DNA from: Streptomyces sp. SCSIO 30461
Lineage (GTDB): Bacteria > Actinomycetota > Actinomycetes > Streptomycetales > Streptomycetaceae
Assembly (NCBI RefSeq): GCF_037023745.1
Contig: NZ_CP146101.1
Location: 5,076,001-5,140,000 of the forward strand
Direction of reading: 5' to 3'
Length of the DNA: 64,000 nucleotides
Position numbers and translations under genes: made by a program. The notes beneath the pieces were generated by a model. That model saw only the letters and a program-made list of their open reading frames with translations, searched no databases and was not told the origin of the DNA. Shown piece by piece: positions 20,939-30,807 of this stretch. Numbering within the stretch: position 1 is the stretch's first letter; every line of letters begins with the position of its first letter.

Positions 20939-21481
20939 TCAGAGTGTGATCAGGCACTCCAGCGGGGCGCCTCGGAGGGCCGGCTCCAGGCGGGCGCGGC
21001 CGCCGAGGAAGCCAAGTTCCAGCAGTATGGCGATGCCCGCGATCCGCGCGCCCGCACGGCGGATCAGCTCCAGCGAGGCCTCCGCTGTGCCACCGGTGGC
21101 AAGCACGTCGTCGATGACCATGACACGGTCGTCGGCACCCAGGTCCTCGGCGTGCACCTCGATCTCGGCTGAGCCGTACTCCAGGTCGTACGCCTGCGAC
21201 AGGGTCGCTCCGGGGAGCTTGCCCGCCTTGCGCACCGGGATGAAGCCCATGCCCGCCTTGACCGCGACAGGGGCGGCCAGGATGAAGCCGCGCGCCTCAA
21301 GCCCGACGATCTTGGTCGCGCCCCGGCGTACGCACAACTCGGCGAGCGTGTCGGTGAGCACCGCGAACGCCTGCGGATCCGCGAGCAGCGGGGTGATGTC
21401 CTTGAACAGCACCCCCTGCTTCGGATAGTCCCGCACGTCGCGGATGCGGCTGAGCAGCAGTTCGCGGGTCGCTCCCGTCAT
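20939..21481 (-). CDS. apt: Adenine phosphoribosyltransferase
   Basis: A 180-residue purine-salvage enzyme that makes AMP from adenine and PRPP. The PRPP-binding motif VMVIDDVLATGGTA is at about 118-131, and the flexible loop region RKAGKLPGATL is near 83-93. FKDITPLL near the N-terminus is typical of the family. The ATG at 21481 overlaps the secF stop (ATGA), so apt is probably coupled to secF. Confidence 0.95.
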   Translation of the reverse strand: MTGATRELLLSRIRDVRDYPKQGVLFKDITPLLADPQAFAVLTDTLAELCVRRGATKIVGLEARGFILAAPVAVKAGMGFIPVRKAGKLPGATLSQAYDLEYGSAEIEVHAEDLGADDRVMVIDDVLATGGTAEASLELIRRAGARIAGIAILLELGFLGGRARLEPALRGAPLECLITL

Positions 21482-22593
21482 CGGCGCTTCCCCGGCGACG
21501 GACGCCCGCGACCGCGCTCACGCTGGCCGACCACGGCGCCCGTGGCGGGTGCCGTTGGCTCGCGACGCCCGCCCTGGACACCCTCCGTTGAGGTGTCGCC
21601 GTCAAGGGACTCGCCCTTGGCCGCGGCAGCCGCGCGCTTGGCGAGGACCCGCTTGCGCAGGGCCTTCATCTGCGGCTCGCGCTCCTTCAGGTCGGCGACC
21701 AGCGGAGTCGCGATGAAGATCGACGAGTAGGCACCTGCGGCGAGACCGACGAACAGCGACAGCGAGATGTCGTTGAGCATGCCTGCCCCGAGGAAGCCGC
21801 CGCCGATGAACAGCAGACCGGCGACCGGCAGCAGCGCCACCACGGTGGTGTTGATCGACCGCACCAGGGTGCCGTTGATCGAGCGGTTGGCGATCTCGCC
21901 GTAGGTCCAGCGGGTCTGCTTGGTGATGTCCTTCGTGCCTTCCTTGAGGCTGTCGAAGACGACCACCGTGTCGTACAGCGAATAGCCGAGGATGGTCAGC
22001 AGACCGATCACGGTGCCCGGTGTGACCTCGAAGCCGACCAGCGCGTACACACCGACCGTGATCGTGAGGTCGTGGATCAGGGCGATCAGCGCGGCGACCG
22101 CCATGCGCCACTCGAAGGCGATGGCCAGATAGATCACCACGAGGAACATGAACACGCCAAGGCCGATCCATGCCTTGTTGGCGATCTGCTCACCCCAGCT
22201 GGGACCGACGACCTCGTCGTTGATCTGGTTCGGGGGGACCTTCAGCTCGTCAGCGAGTGAGTCCAGAACCTTCTCGGCCTGGGCGCCGTCCACCTCGCTG
22301 ACCTGGATGCGCATGCTGCCGTTGCCGAGCTTCTGCACGATCGCCGGATGCCCCGAGGCCTCCTGAGCGGCCTCCTGGGCCTGGGAGACCGAGATCGAGG
22401 TGGCCTTCTCGACGGTGAAGACGGCACCGCCCTTGAACTCGATACCCATGTTGAGACCCCGCACCGCCAAGCCGACGATGGCCGTGATGGTGATCAGGAT
22501 CGAGATGCCGTACCAGATCTTCCGCTTGCCGACGAAGTCGTAGCCGACCTCACCGCGGTAGAGCCGGGCGCCGAGATTGCCGAGTCGCGACAT
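21478..22593 (-). CDS. secF: Protein translocase subunit SecF
   Basis: A 371-residue inner-membrane subunit that uses the proton-motive force with SecD to assist late steps of Sec export. It has an N-terminal membrane helix (KIWYGISILITITAIVGLAV), the SecD/F signature GIEFKGG near 55, a periplasmic P4 domain, and five more helices including the conserved VGLLTILGYSLYDTVVVFD. The C-terminus is basic and Arg/Gly-rich. I chose the ATG at 22593 (MSRLGNLGARLYRGE), one base after the secD stop; a frame to 22659 is inside secD. Confidence 0.94.
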   Translation of the reverse strand: MSRLGNLGARLYRGEVGYDFVGKRKIWYGISILITITAIVGLAVRGLNMGIEFKGGAVFTVEKATSISVSQAQEAAQEASGHPAIVQKLGNGSMRIQVSEVDGAQAEKVLDSLADELKVPPNQINDEVVGPSWGEQIANKAWIGLGVFMFLVVIYLAIAFEWRMAVAALIALIHDLTITVGVYALVGFEVTPGTVIGLLTILGYSLYDTVVVFDSLKEGTKDITKQTRWTYGEIANRSINGTLVRSINTTVVALLPVAGLLFIGGGFLGAGMLNDISLSLFVGLAAGAYSSIFIATPLVADLKEREPQMKALRKRVLAKRAAAAAKGESLDGDTSTEGVQGGRREPTAPATGAVVGQRERGRGRPSPGKRR

Positions 22594-22594
22594 C

Positions 22595-24406
22595 TCACGC
22601 CTCCTTCGGGTCGACGGGGGCGGATGCGCGCCGGGAACGGCGCAGCGGGGGCTGGGCACCGAGCCTCTTCGGGTCGAGACCGGACCACGGGTGACCGCTC
22701 GCGAAGAACTTGGTGCGCGCCAGGATCGTCATCAGCGGCTTCGTGAAGAAGAACACCACGACCACGTCGAGCACGGTGGTCAGACCGAGGGTGAAGGCGA
22801 AGCCCTGGACCTTGCCGACGGTGACGACGAAGAGCACCGCGGCGGCCAGGAACGACACGAAGTCGGAGACCAGGATGGTGCGCCGGGCACGAGGCCAGGC
22901 ACGCTCGACGGCCGGACGCAGCGTGCGGCCCTCGCGGATCTCGTCACGGATGCGCTCGAAGTACACGATGAACGAGTCCGCGGTGATGCCGATGGCGACG
23001 ATGGCGCCGCAGACCGCGGGGAGGTTCAGTGCGAAGCCGATGGCCGGGCCGAGCAGCGACATCAGGGTGTAGGTCAGGATCGCCGAGACCAGCAGGCTGA
23101 GCAGGGCGACGATCGACAGACCGCGGTAGTACGCCAGCAGGTAGATCACGACCAGCGCGAGGCCGACGGCGCCCGCGAGGAGGCCGGCCTTGAGCTGCTC
23201 CCCGCCGAGCGCGGGGCTGACGGTGGTGACGGTCTCGGTCTTGAACGTCAGCGGGAGCGCACCGTAGCTCAGGATGTTCCCCAGCTCTTGGGCGGACTGC
23301 TGGGTGAAGCTTCCGGTGATCTCCGCGGAGCCGCTCAGCGTGGAGCTGACCGATGGGGCCGACACCACGTCACCGTCGAGGACGATGGCGAACTGGTTCA
23401 TCGGAGGCTGCTGCTGCGACAGCTTGCTGGTGATGGCCGCGAACTTCTTCGAGCCGGAGCTCGTGAAGTCCATGTTGACCTTCCAGATGCCGCGCTGCGC
23501 GTCCAGCACGCCCTCGGCGGAGTCGACGTCCTTGCCGTCCACCTCGGCCGGGCCGAGCAGGTACTTCTCCCACTGGTCGGCGCTGTTCTTGCCGCAGGCG
23601 ACGATGGTGTCCTCGGGCTTGGTGCCCTTGGCGACGTTGGCGCGCTGCTTCGGGTCCAGACAGTTCAACTCGGTGAACTTCTTCTGGAGCGCGGCCTCCG
23701 AGGCGGAGGGAGTCGGAGGCGTGCTGGGAGTGGCGCCCGGCTTGCCGGAGGGCGCGGTGGACGCCTTGGCCGAGGGAGAGCTGCTCGGGCCAGGCGAAGG
23801 GGCCTTCAGCGCGTCGGTCACCGCGCGGCCCTGGGGGCTCGCGCTGGGCTTGCCGGAGGGAGCGTTCGCCTTGGGCGTGCTGTCGCTCGGCTTCGCCGAC
23901 GGTGCGGCGCTGGGCTTGGTGCCCGCCGCGGACGGTGCGGCGCTGGGCTTGGTGCCCGGGGTACCGCTCTGGGCAGGCTCAGGCGTCACCGGCGCCCCGG
24001 CGGCCACGGCGAGGACGGGGCGGAAGTACAGCCGGGCGGTCGTGCCCACCTGCTTCTTCGCCTGCTCCGAGTTCGTACCCTTGGGGATGTTGACGATGAT
24101 GTTCTGGTCGCCCTGGGTCTGTACCTCGGCCTCGGAAACGCCCAGACCGTTGACACGGCGTTCGATGATCCCGACCGCGGTGTTCATGTTGGTCGGGTTG
24201 ACCGCGCTCTCCTTGCCGGCTTCCGGCACGGCCTTGAGCGTGATCGTCGTACCGCCGGCGAGGTCGATGCCGAGGCGCGGGGTGGTCTCCCCCGACCAGA
24301 ACATCCCACCGACCAGAGCGGCCATCACGATCAGGAGCAAAGCCAGGGTGCGCCCTGGCTTTCCCTGACCGGAGGGCGCCCTTCGGCCCTTCTTCGGTGC
24401 TGCCAC
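22595..24406 (-). CDS. secD: Protein translocase subunit SecD with low-complexity insert
   Basis: A 603-residue partner of SecF. The first helix is at about 20-37, with LGIDLAGGTTITL at 45-57. The periplasmic P1 region is interrupted by a roughly 100-residue Ala/Pro/Ser/Lys stretch (138-237) containing repeated KPSAAPSA units. The P1 head carries VVSAPSVSSTLSGSAEITG. The C-terminal five-helix part includes LVVIYLLAYYRG and the D/R motif GITADSFIVYFERIRDE. The start is a GTG at 24406. The insert sits where the flexible P1 loop lies and is longer than in E. coli or Thermus SecD. Confidence 0.94.
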   Translation of the reverse strand: MAAPKKGRRAPSGQGKPGRTLALLLIVMAALVGGMFWSGETTPRLGIDLAGGTTITLKAVPEAGKESAVNPTNMNTAVGIIERRVNGLGVSEAEVQTQGDQNIIVNIPKGTNSEQAKKQVGTTARLYFRPVLAVAAGAPVTPEPAQSGTPGTKPSAAPSAAGTKPSAAPSAKPSDSTPKANAPSGKPSASPQGRAVTDALKAPSPGPSSSPSAKASTAPSGKPGATPSTPPTPSASEAALQKKFTELNCLDPKQRANVAKGTKPEDTIVACGKNSADQWEKYLLGPAEVDGKDVDSAEGVLDAQRGIWKVNMDFTSSGSKKFAAITSKLSQQQPPMNQFAIVLDGDVVSAPSVSSTLSGSAEITGSFTQQSAQELGNILSYGALPLTFKTETVTTVSPALGGEQLKAGLLAGAVGLALVVIYLLAYYRGLSIVALLSLLVSAILTYTLMSLLGPAIGFALNLPAVCGAIVAIGITADSFIVYFERIRDEIREGRTLRPAVERAWPRARRTILVSDFVSFLAAAVLFVVTVGKVQGFAFTLGLTTVLDVVVVFFFTKPLMTILARTKFFASGHPWSGLDPKRLGAQPPLRRSRRASAPVDPKEA

Positions 24407-24502
24407 CTTCTCGATTCTCCCTGTCCAACCGCTGCGCGCCGATGGTGCGACGGAGCGGCCACGAAGTGTAGTGGGGACCTGCCCCCGCAGTGGTCGGCAC
24501 GA

Positions 24503-24548
24503 ACCGGGGACCGCAGGCTGCGCCCCAGGCGCGCCGCGGTCCCCCGGT
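24503..24548 (-). terminator. Hairpin between yajC and secD
   Basis: ACCGGGGACCGC (24503-24514) pairs with 24536-24548 with a single bulged C, just beyond the yajC stop. It may attenuate read-through from yajC into secD. Confidence 0.55.
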
Positions 24549-24553
24549 CGTCG

Positions 24554-25048
24554 TTACTTCGCGTCGGCGTCGCCGTCGGTCTTCTTCGCGTCGTCCACGG
24601 CGACGTCCTTGGCCTCGGGCACGGAGGGGGCGTTGTCCGCCTCGTCCTTCTTGCCCAGGTCGATCTTGCCATCCTCGGCGCCGGCATCGTCGCCAGGGGC
24701 ATCGGTGAGCGAGGAGGCGTCGTCCGGAACGATCGGGGCGTCACCCTTCAGGGCGTCGTCTCCGTCGCCGTGCACGATCCGGTTGTACTCGTCGTCGTCG
24801 AGGACGGCCCCGATGGCGTTCTTGGCGAACATCAGGTGGACGCCCGGTGCGGCCTCGAGGAGGACCGTGTCGTCGTTGACGTCCTTGACGGTCGCGTAGA
24901 GCCCCCCGATGGTCCGCACGCCGCTACCGGGCTGCATCTGGTTGCGCATCGTCACCGCCTGCTGCTGCTTCTTCTTGGCAGAGCGGGTCATCAGGAACAT
25001 GGCCCCGATGAGCACGATGAAAGGGAGGAGCATGCCGATGTTATTCAC
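24554..25048 (-). CDS. yajC: Preprotein translocase subunit YajC
   Basis: A 164-residue single-pass membrane protein that associates with SecDF. The N-terminal helix reads GMLLPFIVLIGAMFLMT and is followed by the family stretch RSAKKKQQQ. The YajC core covers about 25-85 (MQPGSGVRTIGGLYATV). The C-terminal half (about 95-164) is an acidic Asp/Ala/Lys-rich tail longer than in E. coli. I chose the GTG at 25048 (MNNIGMLLPF), with AAGGA upstream; the frame to 25132 adds an unlikely Arg/Ser-rich leader. Confidence 0.92.
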   Translation of the reverse strand: MNNIGMLLPFIVLIGAMFLMTRSAKKKQQQAVTMRNQMQPGSGVRTIGGLYATVKDVNDDTVLLEAAPGVHLMFAKNAIGAVLDDDEYNRIVHGDGDDALKGDAPIVPDDASSLTDAPGDDAGAEDGKIDLGKKDEADNAPSVPEAKDVAVDDAKKTDGDADAK

Positions 25049-25215
25049 GGGACGGAGTCCTTCGCACGACCGCGGTGAGTGGCGGCCTGATCTACGGGGG
25101 TGGGCAGCCGACCGCGACAGACAGGTCGGCATCGGCGGAGTCTAAGCGAGTCCGCATCGATGGAACAACGCCCAGCATGGCACCGTGGTTCCCCACCGGG
25201 CGACCGTCCGCGCCG

Positions 25216-26292
25216 TCAGACGCCGAACAGGCCCTGCTGCCCACCGGCGCCGTGCTGCGGAGGAACGAGCCCCAGATGTGCCCATGCCGCGGGGGTGGCG
25301 ACCCGTCCGCGCGGGGTTCTGGCCAACAGTCCCTCCCGTACCAGGAACGGTTCGGCGACCTCCTCGACCGTCTCCCGCTCCTCCCCCACCGCCACAGCCA
25401 GCGTGGACAGGCCCACCGGACCGCCTCCGAACAGCTTGAGCAAGGCCCGGAGCACGGCGCGGTCGAGCCGGTCGAGTCCGCGGCTGTCGACCTCGTAGAC
25501 CGCGAGGGCGGCGCCGGCGATCTCGCTGTTGATCCGGCCGTCGGCCTTGACCTGCGCATAGTCCCGGACCCGGCGCAGCAGCCGGTTGGCGATTCGGGGC
25601 GTGCCACGGGACCGTCCGGCGATCTCCGCGGCCCCGTCCGTGTCGATGGCCACATCGAGCAGCTGGGCGGAGCGGTGGATGACGCGCTGGAGCTCGGTCG
25701 GCTCGTAGAACTCCATATGGGCGGTGAAGCCGAAGCGGTCACGCAGCGGCGGCGGCAGCAGCCCGGCCCTGGTGGTGGCGCCGACCAGGGTGAACGGCGG
25801 CAGTTCCAGGGGGATCGCGGTGGCGCCTGGCCCCTTGCCGACGATCACGTCGACCCGGAAGTCCTCCATCGCCATGTAGAGCATTTCCTCGGCGGGCCTG
25901 GACATCCGGTGGATCTCGTCCAGGAAGAGCACCTCGCCCTCCTGAAGGGACGAGAGGATGGCTGCGAGATCACCCGCGTGCTGGATGGCGGGCCCGCTGG
26001 TGATCCTGATCGGGGCGCCCATCTCGGCGGCAATGATCATGGAGAGGGTGGTCTTGCCGAGTCCCGGCGCTCCGGAGAGCAGCACATGGTCGGCGGTGGC
26101 GCCGCGGGCCAGCGCCGCCTTCAGGACCAGATCGAGCTGCTCTCGCACCCGCTCCTGCCCCACGAACTCGTCCAGCGATTTGGGGCGCAAGGCGGCCTCG
26201 ACGGCCTGGTCCTCGCCGTCGGCGGAAGCGCCGACGAGCCGCGCTTCGGCGCCTTCTTCGGTCGGCGCTGCGGTGTCGTCGTCCCAGTTCAC
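25216..26292 (-). CDS. ruvB: Holliday junction branch-migration ATPase RuvB
   Basis: A 358-residue AAA+ hexameric motor that drives branch migration with RuvA. Walker A is GAPGLGKTT, Walker [10 protein letters not shown], and sensor 1 LVGATTRAG. The C-terminal winged helix ends with [21 protein letters not shown]. The N-terminal acidic leader is longer than in E. coli. The start is a GTG at 26292. It is the last gene of the ruvC-ruvA-ruvB operon. Confidence 0.97.
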   Translation of the reverse strand: MNWDDDTAAPTEEGAEARLVGASADGEDQAVEAALRPKSLDEFVGQERVREQLDLVLKAALARGATADHVLLSGAPGLGKTTLSMIIAAEMGAPIRITSGPAIQHAGDLAAILSSLQEGEVLFLDEIHRMSRPAEEMLYMAMEDFRVDVIVGKGPGATAIPLELPPFTLVGATTRAGLLPPPLRDRFGFTAHMEFYEPTELQRVIHRSAQLLDVAIDTDGAAEIAGRSRGTPRIANRLLRRVRDYAQVKADGRINSEIAGAALAVYEVDSRGLDRLDRAVLRALLKLFGGGPVGLSTLAVAVGEERETVEEVAEPFLVREGLLARTPRGRVATPAAWAHLGLVPPQHGAGGQQGLFGV

Positions 26293-26315
26293 AGTGGATC
26301 GCCTCGGGTGGAGTG

Positions 26316-26927
26316 TCAGCGGGTGCGGTTCAGGGTCTGGAGGGCGGCCTTGAGCAACTGACCGATCTGCGGCGCTCCGTCGGCGGCCTCGGCGAGCGGG
26401 GTGACGGCGCTGACGGCCTCGTCGGCCTCACGGGTGGCGTAACCGAGGCCGATCAGGGCGGCGTGGAGTTGGTCGCCCCAGGACTGGGTGACGGGTGCGC
26501 CGACCGCGCGGGACGCGGAGCCGATGGGCTCGCCGAGACGGTCCCTCAGCTCCAACAGCAGTTTCTGGGCGCCCTTCTTGCCGATGCCGGGTACCGCGGT
26601 GAGAGCCTTCTCGTCACCCGTGGCCACCGCACGGCGCAGAGCGTCCGGGCTGTGTACGGCGAGCATCGCCTGGGCGAGGCGCGGGCCGACGCCACTGGCC
26701 GTCTGGAGCAGTTCGAATACCTGCCGCTCGTCGTCGTCGGCGAATCCATAGAGGGTGAGCGAGTCCTCACGCACCACCAACGAGGTGGCCAGTGTGGCCT
26801 CTTGACCGATCCTCAGGCCGGACAGGGTGTCGGGCGTGCACTGCACGGCCATGCCGACGCCGCCGACCTCGATCACAGCCGTCGTCGGGGCGAGGGCGGC
26901 AACGGGGCCCCTCACAAAGGCGATCAT
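26316..26927 (-). CDS. ruvA: Holliday junction DNA-binding protein RuvA
   Basis: A 203-residue junction-recognition subunit. An N-terminal OB fold ([25 protein letters not shown]) precedes tandem helix-hairpin-helix motifs ([17 protein letters not shown] and [19 protein letters not shown]). The C-terminal domain III contacts RuvB. The ATG at 26927 overlaps the ruvC stop (ATGA). Confidence 0.96.
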   Translation of the reverse strand: MIAFVRGPVAALAPTTAVIEVGGVGMAVQCTPDTLSGLRIGQEATLATSLVVREDSLTLYGFADDDERQVFELLQTASGVGPRLAQAMLAVHSPDALRRAVATGDEKALTAVPGIGKKGAQKLLLELRDRLGEPIGSASRAVGAPVTQSWGDQLHAALIGLGYATREADEAVSAVTPLAEAADGAPQIGQLLKAALQTLNRTR

Positions 26928-27457
26928 TCGCTGCGGCCTCTCCTTGCGTGGTGTGCGGCGACCGCCTGCCGGAGGCGGTTCTGCGCGGGTGCGCGCCAGA
27001 TATGGCAGATGGCGAGCGCGAGCGCGTCCGCAGCGTCGGCCGGTTTCGGCGGCGCGTCCAGTCGCAACAGCCGGGTCACCATGGCGCCGACCTGCGCCTT
27101 GTCGGCCCGGCCGCTGCCGGTGACGGCGGCCTTCACCTCACTGGGGGTGTGCAGCACGACGGGCAGTCCGCGGCGGGCCGCACACAGCATGGCGACGGCA
27201 CTTGCCTGGGCCGTGCCCATCACCGTCCGCACATTGTGCTGACTGAACACCCGCTCCACCGCGACCACTTCGGGCCGGTGGGTGTCCAGCCACTCCTCCA
27301 TGCCGCGCTCGATGGCGACCAGGCGGTGGCTGGTGTCCGCATCCGCAAGGGTGCGCACCACGCCGGCGCCGATCATGGTCAGCGGACGGCCCGCGACACC
27401 GTCGACCACGCCGACACCGCAACGGGTCAGCCCCGGGTCCACCCCCAGCACTCGCAC
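26924..27457 (-). CDS. ruvC: Crossover junction endodeoxyribonuclease RuvC
   Basis: A 177-residue RNase H-fold resolvase. The catalytic acid Asp7 is in [12 protein letters not shown], the Glu in [11 protein letters not shown] near 68, and the C-terminal Asp residues in [15 protein letters not shown] chose the GTG at 27457 (MRVLGVDPG) because resolvases start at this strand; the frame to 27511 adds an unsupported leader. A GAGGGGGTG stretch supplies the ribosome site. Confidence 0.96.
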   Translation of the reverse strand: MRVLGVDPGLTRCGVGVVDGVAGRPLTMIGAGVVRTLADADTSHRLVAIERGMEEWLDTHRPEVVAVERVFSQHNVRTVMGTAQASAVAMLCAARRGLPVVLHTPSEVKAAVTGSGRADKAQVGAMVTRLLRLDAPPKPADAADALALAICHIWRAPAQNRLRQAVAAHHARRGRSE

Positions 27458-27521
27458 ACGCCACCCCCTCTCAGCCAACTGTTCGCGCAGGCTACCGGCT
27501 CGCACTGACAACGCCCCGCAA

Positions 27522-27564
27522 CGCGACGGGCCGACGGGGCATGCGTCCCCGTCGGCCCGTCGCG
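27522..27564 (-). terminator. Hairpin terminator between yebC and ruvC
   Basis: An 18-bp perfect stem (27522-27539 pairs with 27547-27564, loop of 7) lies 10 bp beyond the yebC stop. Confidence 0.85.
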
Positions 27565-27574
27565 AGAAGCGGGA

Positions 27575-28327
27575 TCAGGCGTCGACCTTCTCCATGACGT
27601 CGTCGGAGACGTCGAAGTTGGCGAAGACGTTCTGGACGTCGTCGCTGTCCTCCAGCGCGTCGATCAGCTTGAAGATCTTGCGCGCGCCCTCCTCGTCCAG
27701 CTCGACCTGCATGGTCGGGACGAAGTTGGCCTCGGCGGAGTCGTAGTCGATACCGGCGTCCTGGAGCGCGGTGCGCACCGCGACCAGGTCGGTGGCCTCG
27801 CTGATGACCTCGAAGCCCTCGCCGAGGTCGTTGACCTCCTCGGCACCGGCGTCGAGCACCGCGCCGAGCACGTCGTCCTCGGTCAGCTCCCCCTTCGGGA
27901 GGACGACGACGCCCTTCCGGTTGAAGAGGTACGAAACCGAGCCGGGGTCGGCCATCGAGCCGCCGTTGCGGGTCATGGCCACCCGCACGTCGGAAGCGGC
28001 TCGGTTCCGGTTGTCGGTGAGGCACTCGATGAGCACCGCGACACCGTTCGGGCCGTAGCCCTCGTACATGATCGTCTCGTAGTCGGCGCCGCCCGCCTCG
28101 AGACCGGCACCGCGCTTGACCGCGGAGTCGATGTTCTTGTTGGGCACCGACTGCTTCTTCGCCTTCTGGATGGCGTCGAAGAGCGTGGGGTTGCCCTCCA
28201 CGTCCGCACCACCGGTGCGGGCCGCGACCTCGATGTTCTTGATCAGCTTCGCGAAGAGCTTGCCGCGCTTGGCGTCGATCACGGCCTTCTTGTGCTTCGT
28301 CGTGGCCCATTTAGAGTGGCCGGACAT
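27575..28327 (-). CDS. yebC: YebC/PmpR-family protein
   Basis: A 250-residue protein starting [20 protein letters not shown], the invariant beginning of the YebC/TACO1 family. The family has been described as transcriptional regulators, and more recently as factors that relieve ribosome stalling at polyproline. The acidic domain III ([22 protein letters not shown]) closes the protein. It lies between pdxT and ruvC, where actinobacteria usually carry it, and has its own terminator. Confidence 0.95.
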   Translation of the reverse strand: MSGHSKWATTKHKKAVIDAKRGKLFAKLIKNIEVAARTGGADVEGNPTLFDAIQKAKKQSVPNKNIDSAVKRGAGLEAGGADYETIMYEGYGPNGVAVLIECLTDNRNRAASDVRVAMTRNGGSMADPGSVSYLFNRKGVVVLPKGELTEDDVLGAVLDAGAEEVNDLGEGFEVISEATDLVAVRTALQDAGIDYDSAEANFVPTMQVELDEEGARKIFKLIDALEDSDDVQNVFANFDVSDDVMEKVDA

Positions 28328-28390
28328 CTGCCTGTCTCCTTCGCGTAACCCATCCCTGCTGTGTCCGTCTGTGATCCTACCGGGACCGGG

Positions 28391-28984
28391 TCACCGCGCG
28401 GAGCGCACCATGTCGACGAACAGGGCGTGGACCCGGTGGTCACCGGTCAGTTCCGGATGGAACGAGGTGGCCAGCGCGTTTCCCTGCCGTACGGCGACGA
28501 TGTGGCCGCCGTGTTCGGCGAGCACCTCGGCCTCCGCGCCGACGGACTCCACCCACGGCGCGCGGATGAAGACGCCCTCGACGGGTCCGTCCTCGATGCC
28601 CTTGACGTCGACCGCCGCCTCGAAGGACTCGTTCTGGCGCCCGAAGGCGTTACGGCGCACGATCATGTCGATACCGCCGATGGTCTCCTGACCCGAGCGC
28701 GGGTCGAGGATCTTCTCGGCGAGAATGATCAGACCCGCGCAGGTGCCGTACACCGGCATGCCCGCGCGCACACGCTCACGCAGCGGCTCCATCAGCCCGA
28801 AGAGGTGGGCCAGTTTGGAGATGGTGGTGGATTCACCGCCGGGGATGACGAGGCCGTCGACCTCGGAGAGTTCCTCGGGACGCCTGACCGGCCTGGCCAC
28901 GGCATCCGCCGCGGCCAGGGCGATCAGGTGCTCCCGTACGTCGCCCTGGAGGGCCAGGACACCGATGAGGGGAGTGTCGCTCAT
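28391..28984 (-). CDS. pdxT: Pyridoxal 5'-phosphate synthase glutaminase subunit PdxT
   Basis: A 197-residue class I glutaminase that supplies ammonia to PdxS. The nucleophile Cys is in [19 protein letters not shown] forms the oxyanion region, and the catalytic His-Glu pair is in SFHPELTGD. The ATG at 28984 is 6 nt after the pdxS stop. Confidence 0.96.
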   Translation of the reverse strand: MSDTPLIGVLALQGDVREHLIALAAADAVARPVRRPEELSEVDGLVIPGGESTTISKLAHLFGLMEPLRERVRAGMPVYGTCAGLIILAEKILDPRSGQETIGGIDMIVRRNAFGRQNESFEAAVDVKGIEDGPVEGVFIRAPWVESVGAEAEVLAEHGGHIVAVRQGNALATSFHPELTGDHRVHALFVDMVRSAR

Positions 28985-28990
28985 GGTTGG

Positions 28991-29905
28991 TTACCAGCCG
29001 CGGTTGGCGTAGCGCTCGGTCTCGGGGAGGGTGTCGCAGTTGATGCCGACCATGGCCTCGCCCAGGTTGCGGGAGGCGTCCGCGATGATCTTCGGGTCGT
29101 CGTAGAAGGTGGTGGCCTTCACGATGGCGGCAGCGCGCTTGGCCGGGTCGCCCGACTTGAAGATGCCGGAGCCGACGAAGACGCCCTCGGCACCGAGCTG
29201 GCGCATCAGCGCGGCATCGGCAGGGGTGGCGACGCCACCGGCGGAGAACAGCACGACCGGCAGCTTGCCGAGCTCGGCGACCTCCTTGACCAGCTCGTAC
29301 GGGGCGCGCAGCTCCTTGGCCGCGGCGTACAGCTCGTGGTTGTCGAAGCCGCGCAGCTTGGCGATCTCGTTCTTGATCTGACGCAGGTGGCGCACGGCCT
29401 CCACGACGTTGCCGGTGCCGGCCTCGCCCTTGGAACGGATCATGGCCGCACCCTCGGCGATACGGCGCAGGGCCTCGCCCAGGTTGGTGGCACCGCAGAC
29501 GAACGGGGTGGTGAAGGACCACTTGTCGGAGTGGTTGACCTCGTCGGCCGGGGTGAGGACCTCGGACTCGTCGATGTAGTCGACACCGAGGGACTGGAGC
29601 ACCTGAGCCTCGACGAAGTGGCCGATCCGGGACTTGGCCATCACCGGGATGGAGACGGCCTCGATGATGCCCTCGATCATGTCGGGGTCCGACATCCGGG
29701 CCACGCCGCCGTCCTTGCGGATGTCCGCCGGCACCCGCTCCAGGGCCATGACCGCCACGGCACCCGCGTCCTCGGCGATCTTCGCCTGCTCAGGGGTGAC
29801 GACATCCATGATCACGCCGCCCTTGAGCTGCTCGGCCATGCCGCGCTTGACGCGGGCGGTGCCGGTCTCGGGGGACTGGGGCGTGGTGGGAAGCGTGCTG
29901 GACAC
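28991..29905 (-). CDS. pdxS: Pyridoxal 5'-phosphate synthase lyase subunit PdxS
   Basis: A 304-residue TIM-barrel enzyme that makes PLP from ribose 5-phosphate, glyceraldehyde 3-phosphate and ammonia. [17 protein letters not shown] carries the catalytic Asp, [11 protein letters not shown] the Schiff-base Lys, and [13 protein letters not shown] and [15 protein letters not shown] the phosphate sites. I chose the GTG at 29905 because GAGG sits 6-7 nt upstream; an ATG at 29917 has no ribosome site. It forms an operon with pdxT. About 200 bp upstream is free for a promoter, but no PdxR-type regulator gene is adjacent. Confidence 0.96.
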   Translation of the reverse strand: MSSTLPTTPQSPETGTARVKRGMAEQLKGGVIMDVVTPEQAKIAEDAGAVAVMALERVPADIRKDGGVARMSDPDMIEGIIEAVSIPVMAKSRIGHFVEAQVLQSLGVDYIDESEVLTPADEVNHSDKWSFTTPFVCGATNLGEALRRIAEGAAMIRSKGEAGTGNVVEAVRHLRQIKNEIAKLRGFDNHELYAAAKELRAPYELVKEVAELGKLPVVLFSAGGVATPADAALMRQLGAEGVFVGSGIFKSGDPAKRAAAIVKATTFYDDPKIIADASRNLGEAMVGINCDTLPETERYANRGW

Positions 29906-30103
29906 GATCGACCTCATTCGGTGAAGACGGGGTTTGTTGCGATGGTGCTCCGCACGAGGAAACAGCGACGACGCAGGCCACTGCAAGGGCCAATGGTGAC
30001 CGTGTGGCTCGTTTTCCCGGGAGCACGCGCCCGCGGGTGGCGCTTCGCGGTGTGCAGCATTCCGGCCGTCCGCACTCCTCCCGCGGGGGGCAAGGGGGCC
30101 GAG

Positions 30104-30646
30104 TCAGGCAGGGCGGTCCGCGAGTGCGGTCGGGGGCTCGTCGTCCATCTCGAACGCCAGCGGGAACGGGGCGTGTCCGGCGAGCCGGAACCAGCGGACC
30201 TTGCGGTGCCGGCGCAGTGCGCGGGCGGCCCGTACGGCATCGTTGTGGAACCTGCGGGCCATGGGGACGCGCCGCACCGCCGCACCGAGCTCGTTCGCGG
30301 CATCGTCGCCGCCCGGAGCCTCGCGTACCGCCTCGACCTGCTCCCGTTCGCCGAACACGGCGCGCAGGGCCTGGCTGAGCTCGCTCTCCGCGACCTCACG
30401 GTGCTCCTCATCGGCCTGGCGCGCGGCGTGTGCGGCCTCGTACAGCACGATCGAGGACGCGGGATCCAGCACGCCGGACGTGGCGAGCTCCTGTGTGACC
30501 GATGCGCGCCGCAGCAACTGGGCGTCGAGCGCGGCCCGGGCGGCGTCGATCCTGGCGTGCAGACGGTCGAGACGGCCTGCGGTCCAGCTCAGGTAGAGCC
30601 CGATGAGGACGAGCGCGACGAGGATCCAGATCAAGGTTGCGGTCAC
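30104..30646 (-). CDS. LemA-like membrane protein of unknown function
   Basis: A 180-residue protein. One N-terminal membrane helix (TATLIWILVALVLIGLYL) is followed by helical stretches like those of LemA proteins (LDRLHARIDAARAALDAQLLRRA and VLYEAAHAARQADEE). The C-terminal part (MARRFHNDAVRAARALRRHRKVRWFRLAGHAP) is strongly basic. The likely start is the GTG at 30646; a TTG at 30655 is also in frame. The LemA assignment is structural resemblance only. It sits between pimA and pdxS. Confidence 0.75.
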   Translation of the reverse strand: MTATLIWILVALVLIGLYLSWTAGRLDRLHARIDAARAALDAQLLRRASVTQELATSGVLDPASSIVLYEAAHAARQADEEHREVAESELSQALRAVFGEREQVEAVREAPGGDDAANELGAAVRRVPMARRFHNDAVRAARALRRHRKVRWFRLAGHAPFPLAFEMDDEPPTALADRPA

Positions 30647-30807
30647 GGCGGGCAAGGCTACCGCTCACTGTTCGGAGTCCCCGACCACGACCCCGACGTC
30701 CGGCTCACGGCGACGGGCACCCCCGGCAGGCCGGGCACACCGGGGGCCCCAGCGGTGCGGGCACACCGCGAAAACCGGCCTGATCCCCACCGAAGGACCC
30801 TCACCTG

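Noticed and set aside
22577..25078. A very long plus-strand frame (833 codons) over secD/secF/yajC
   Set aside because: It is antisense to three well-supported genes, His/Arg/Gly-rich, without domains, and is a by-product of high GC at third codon positions.
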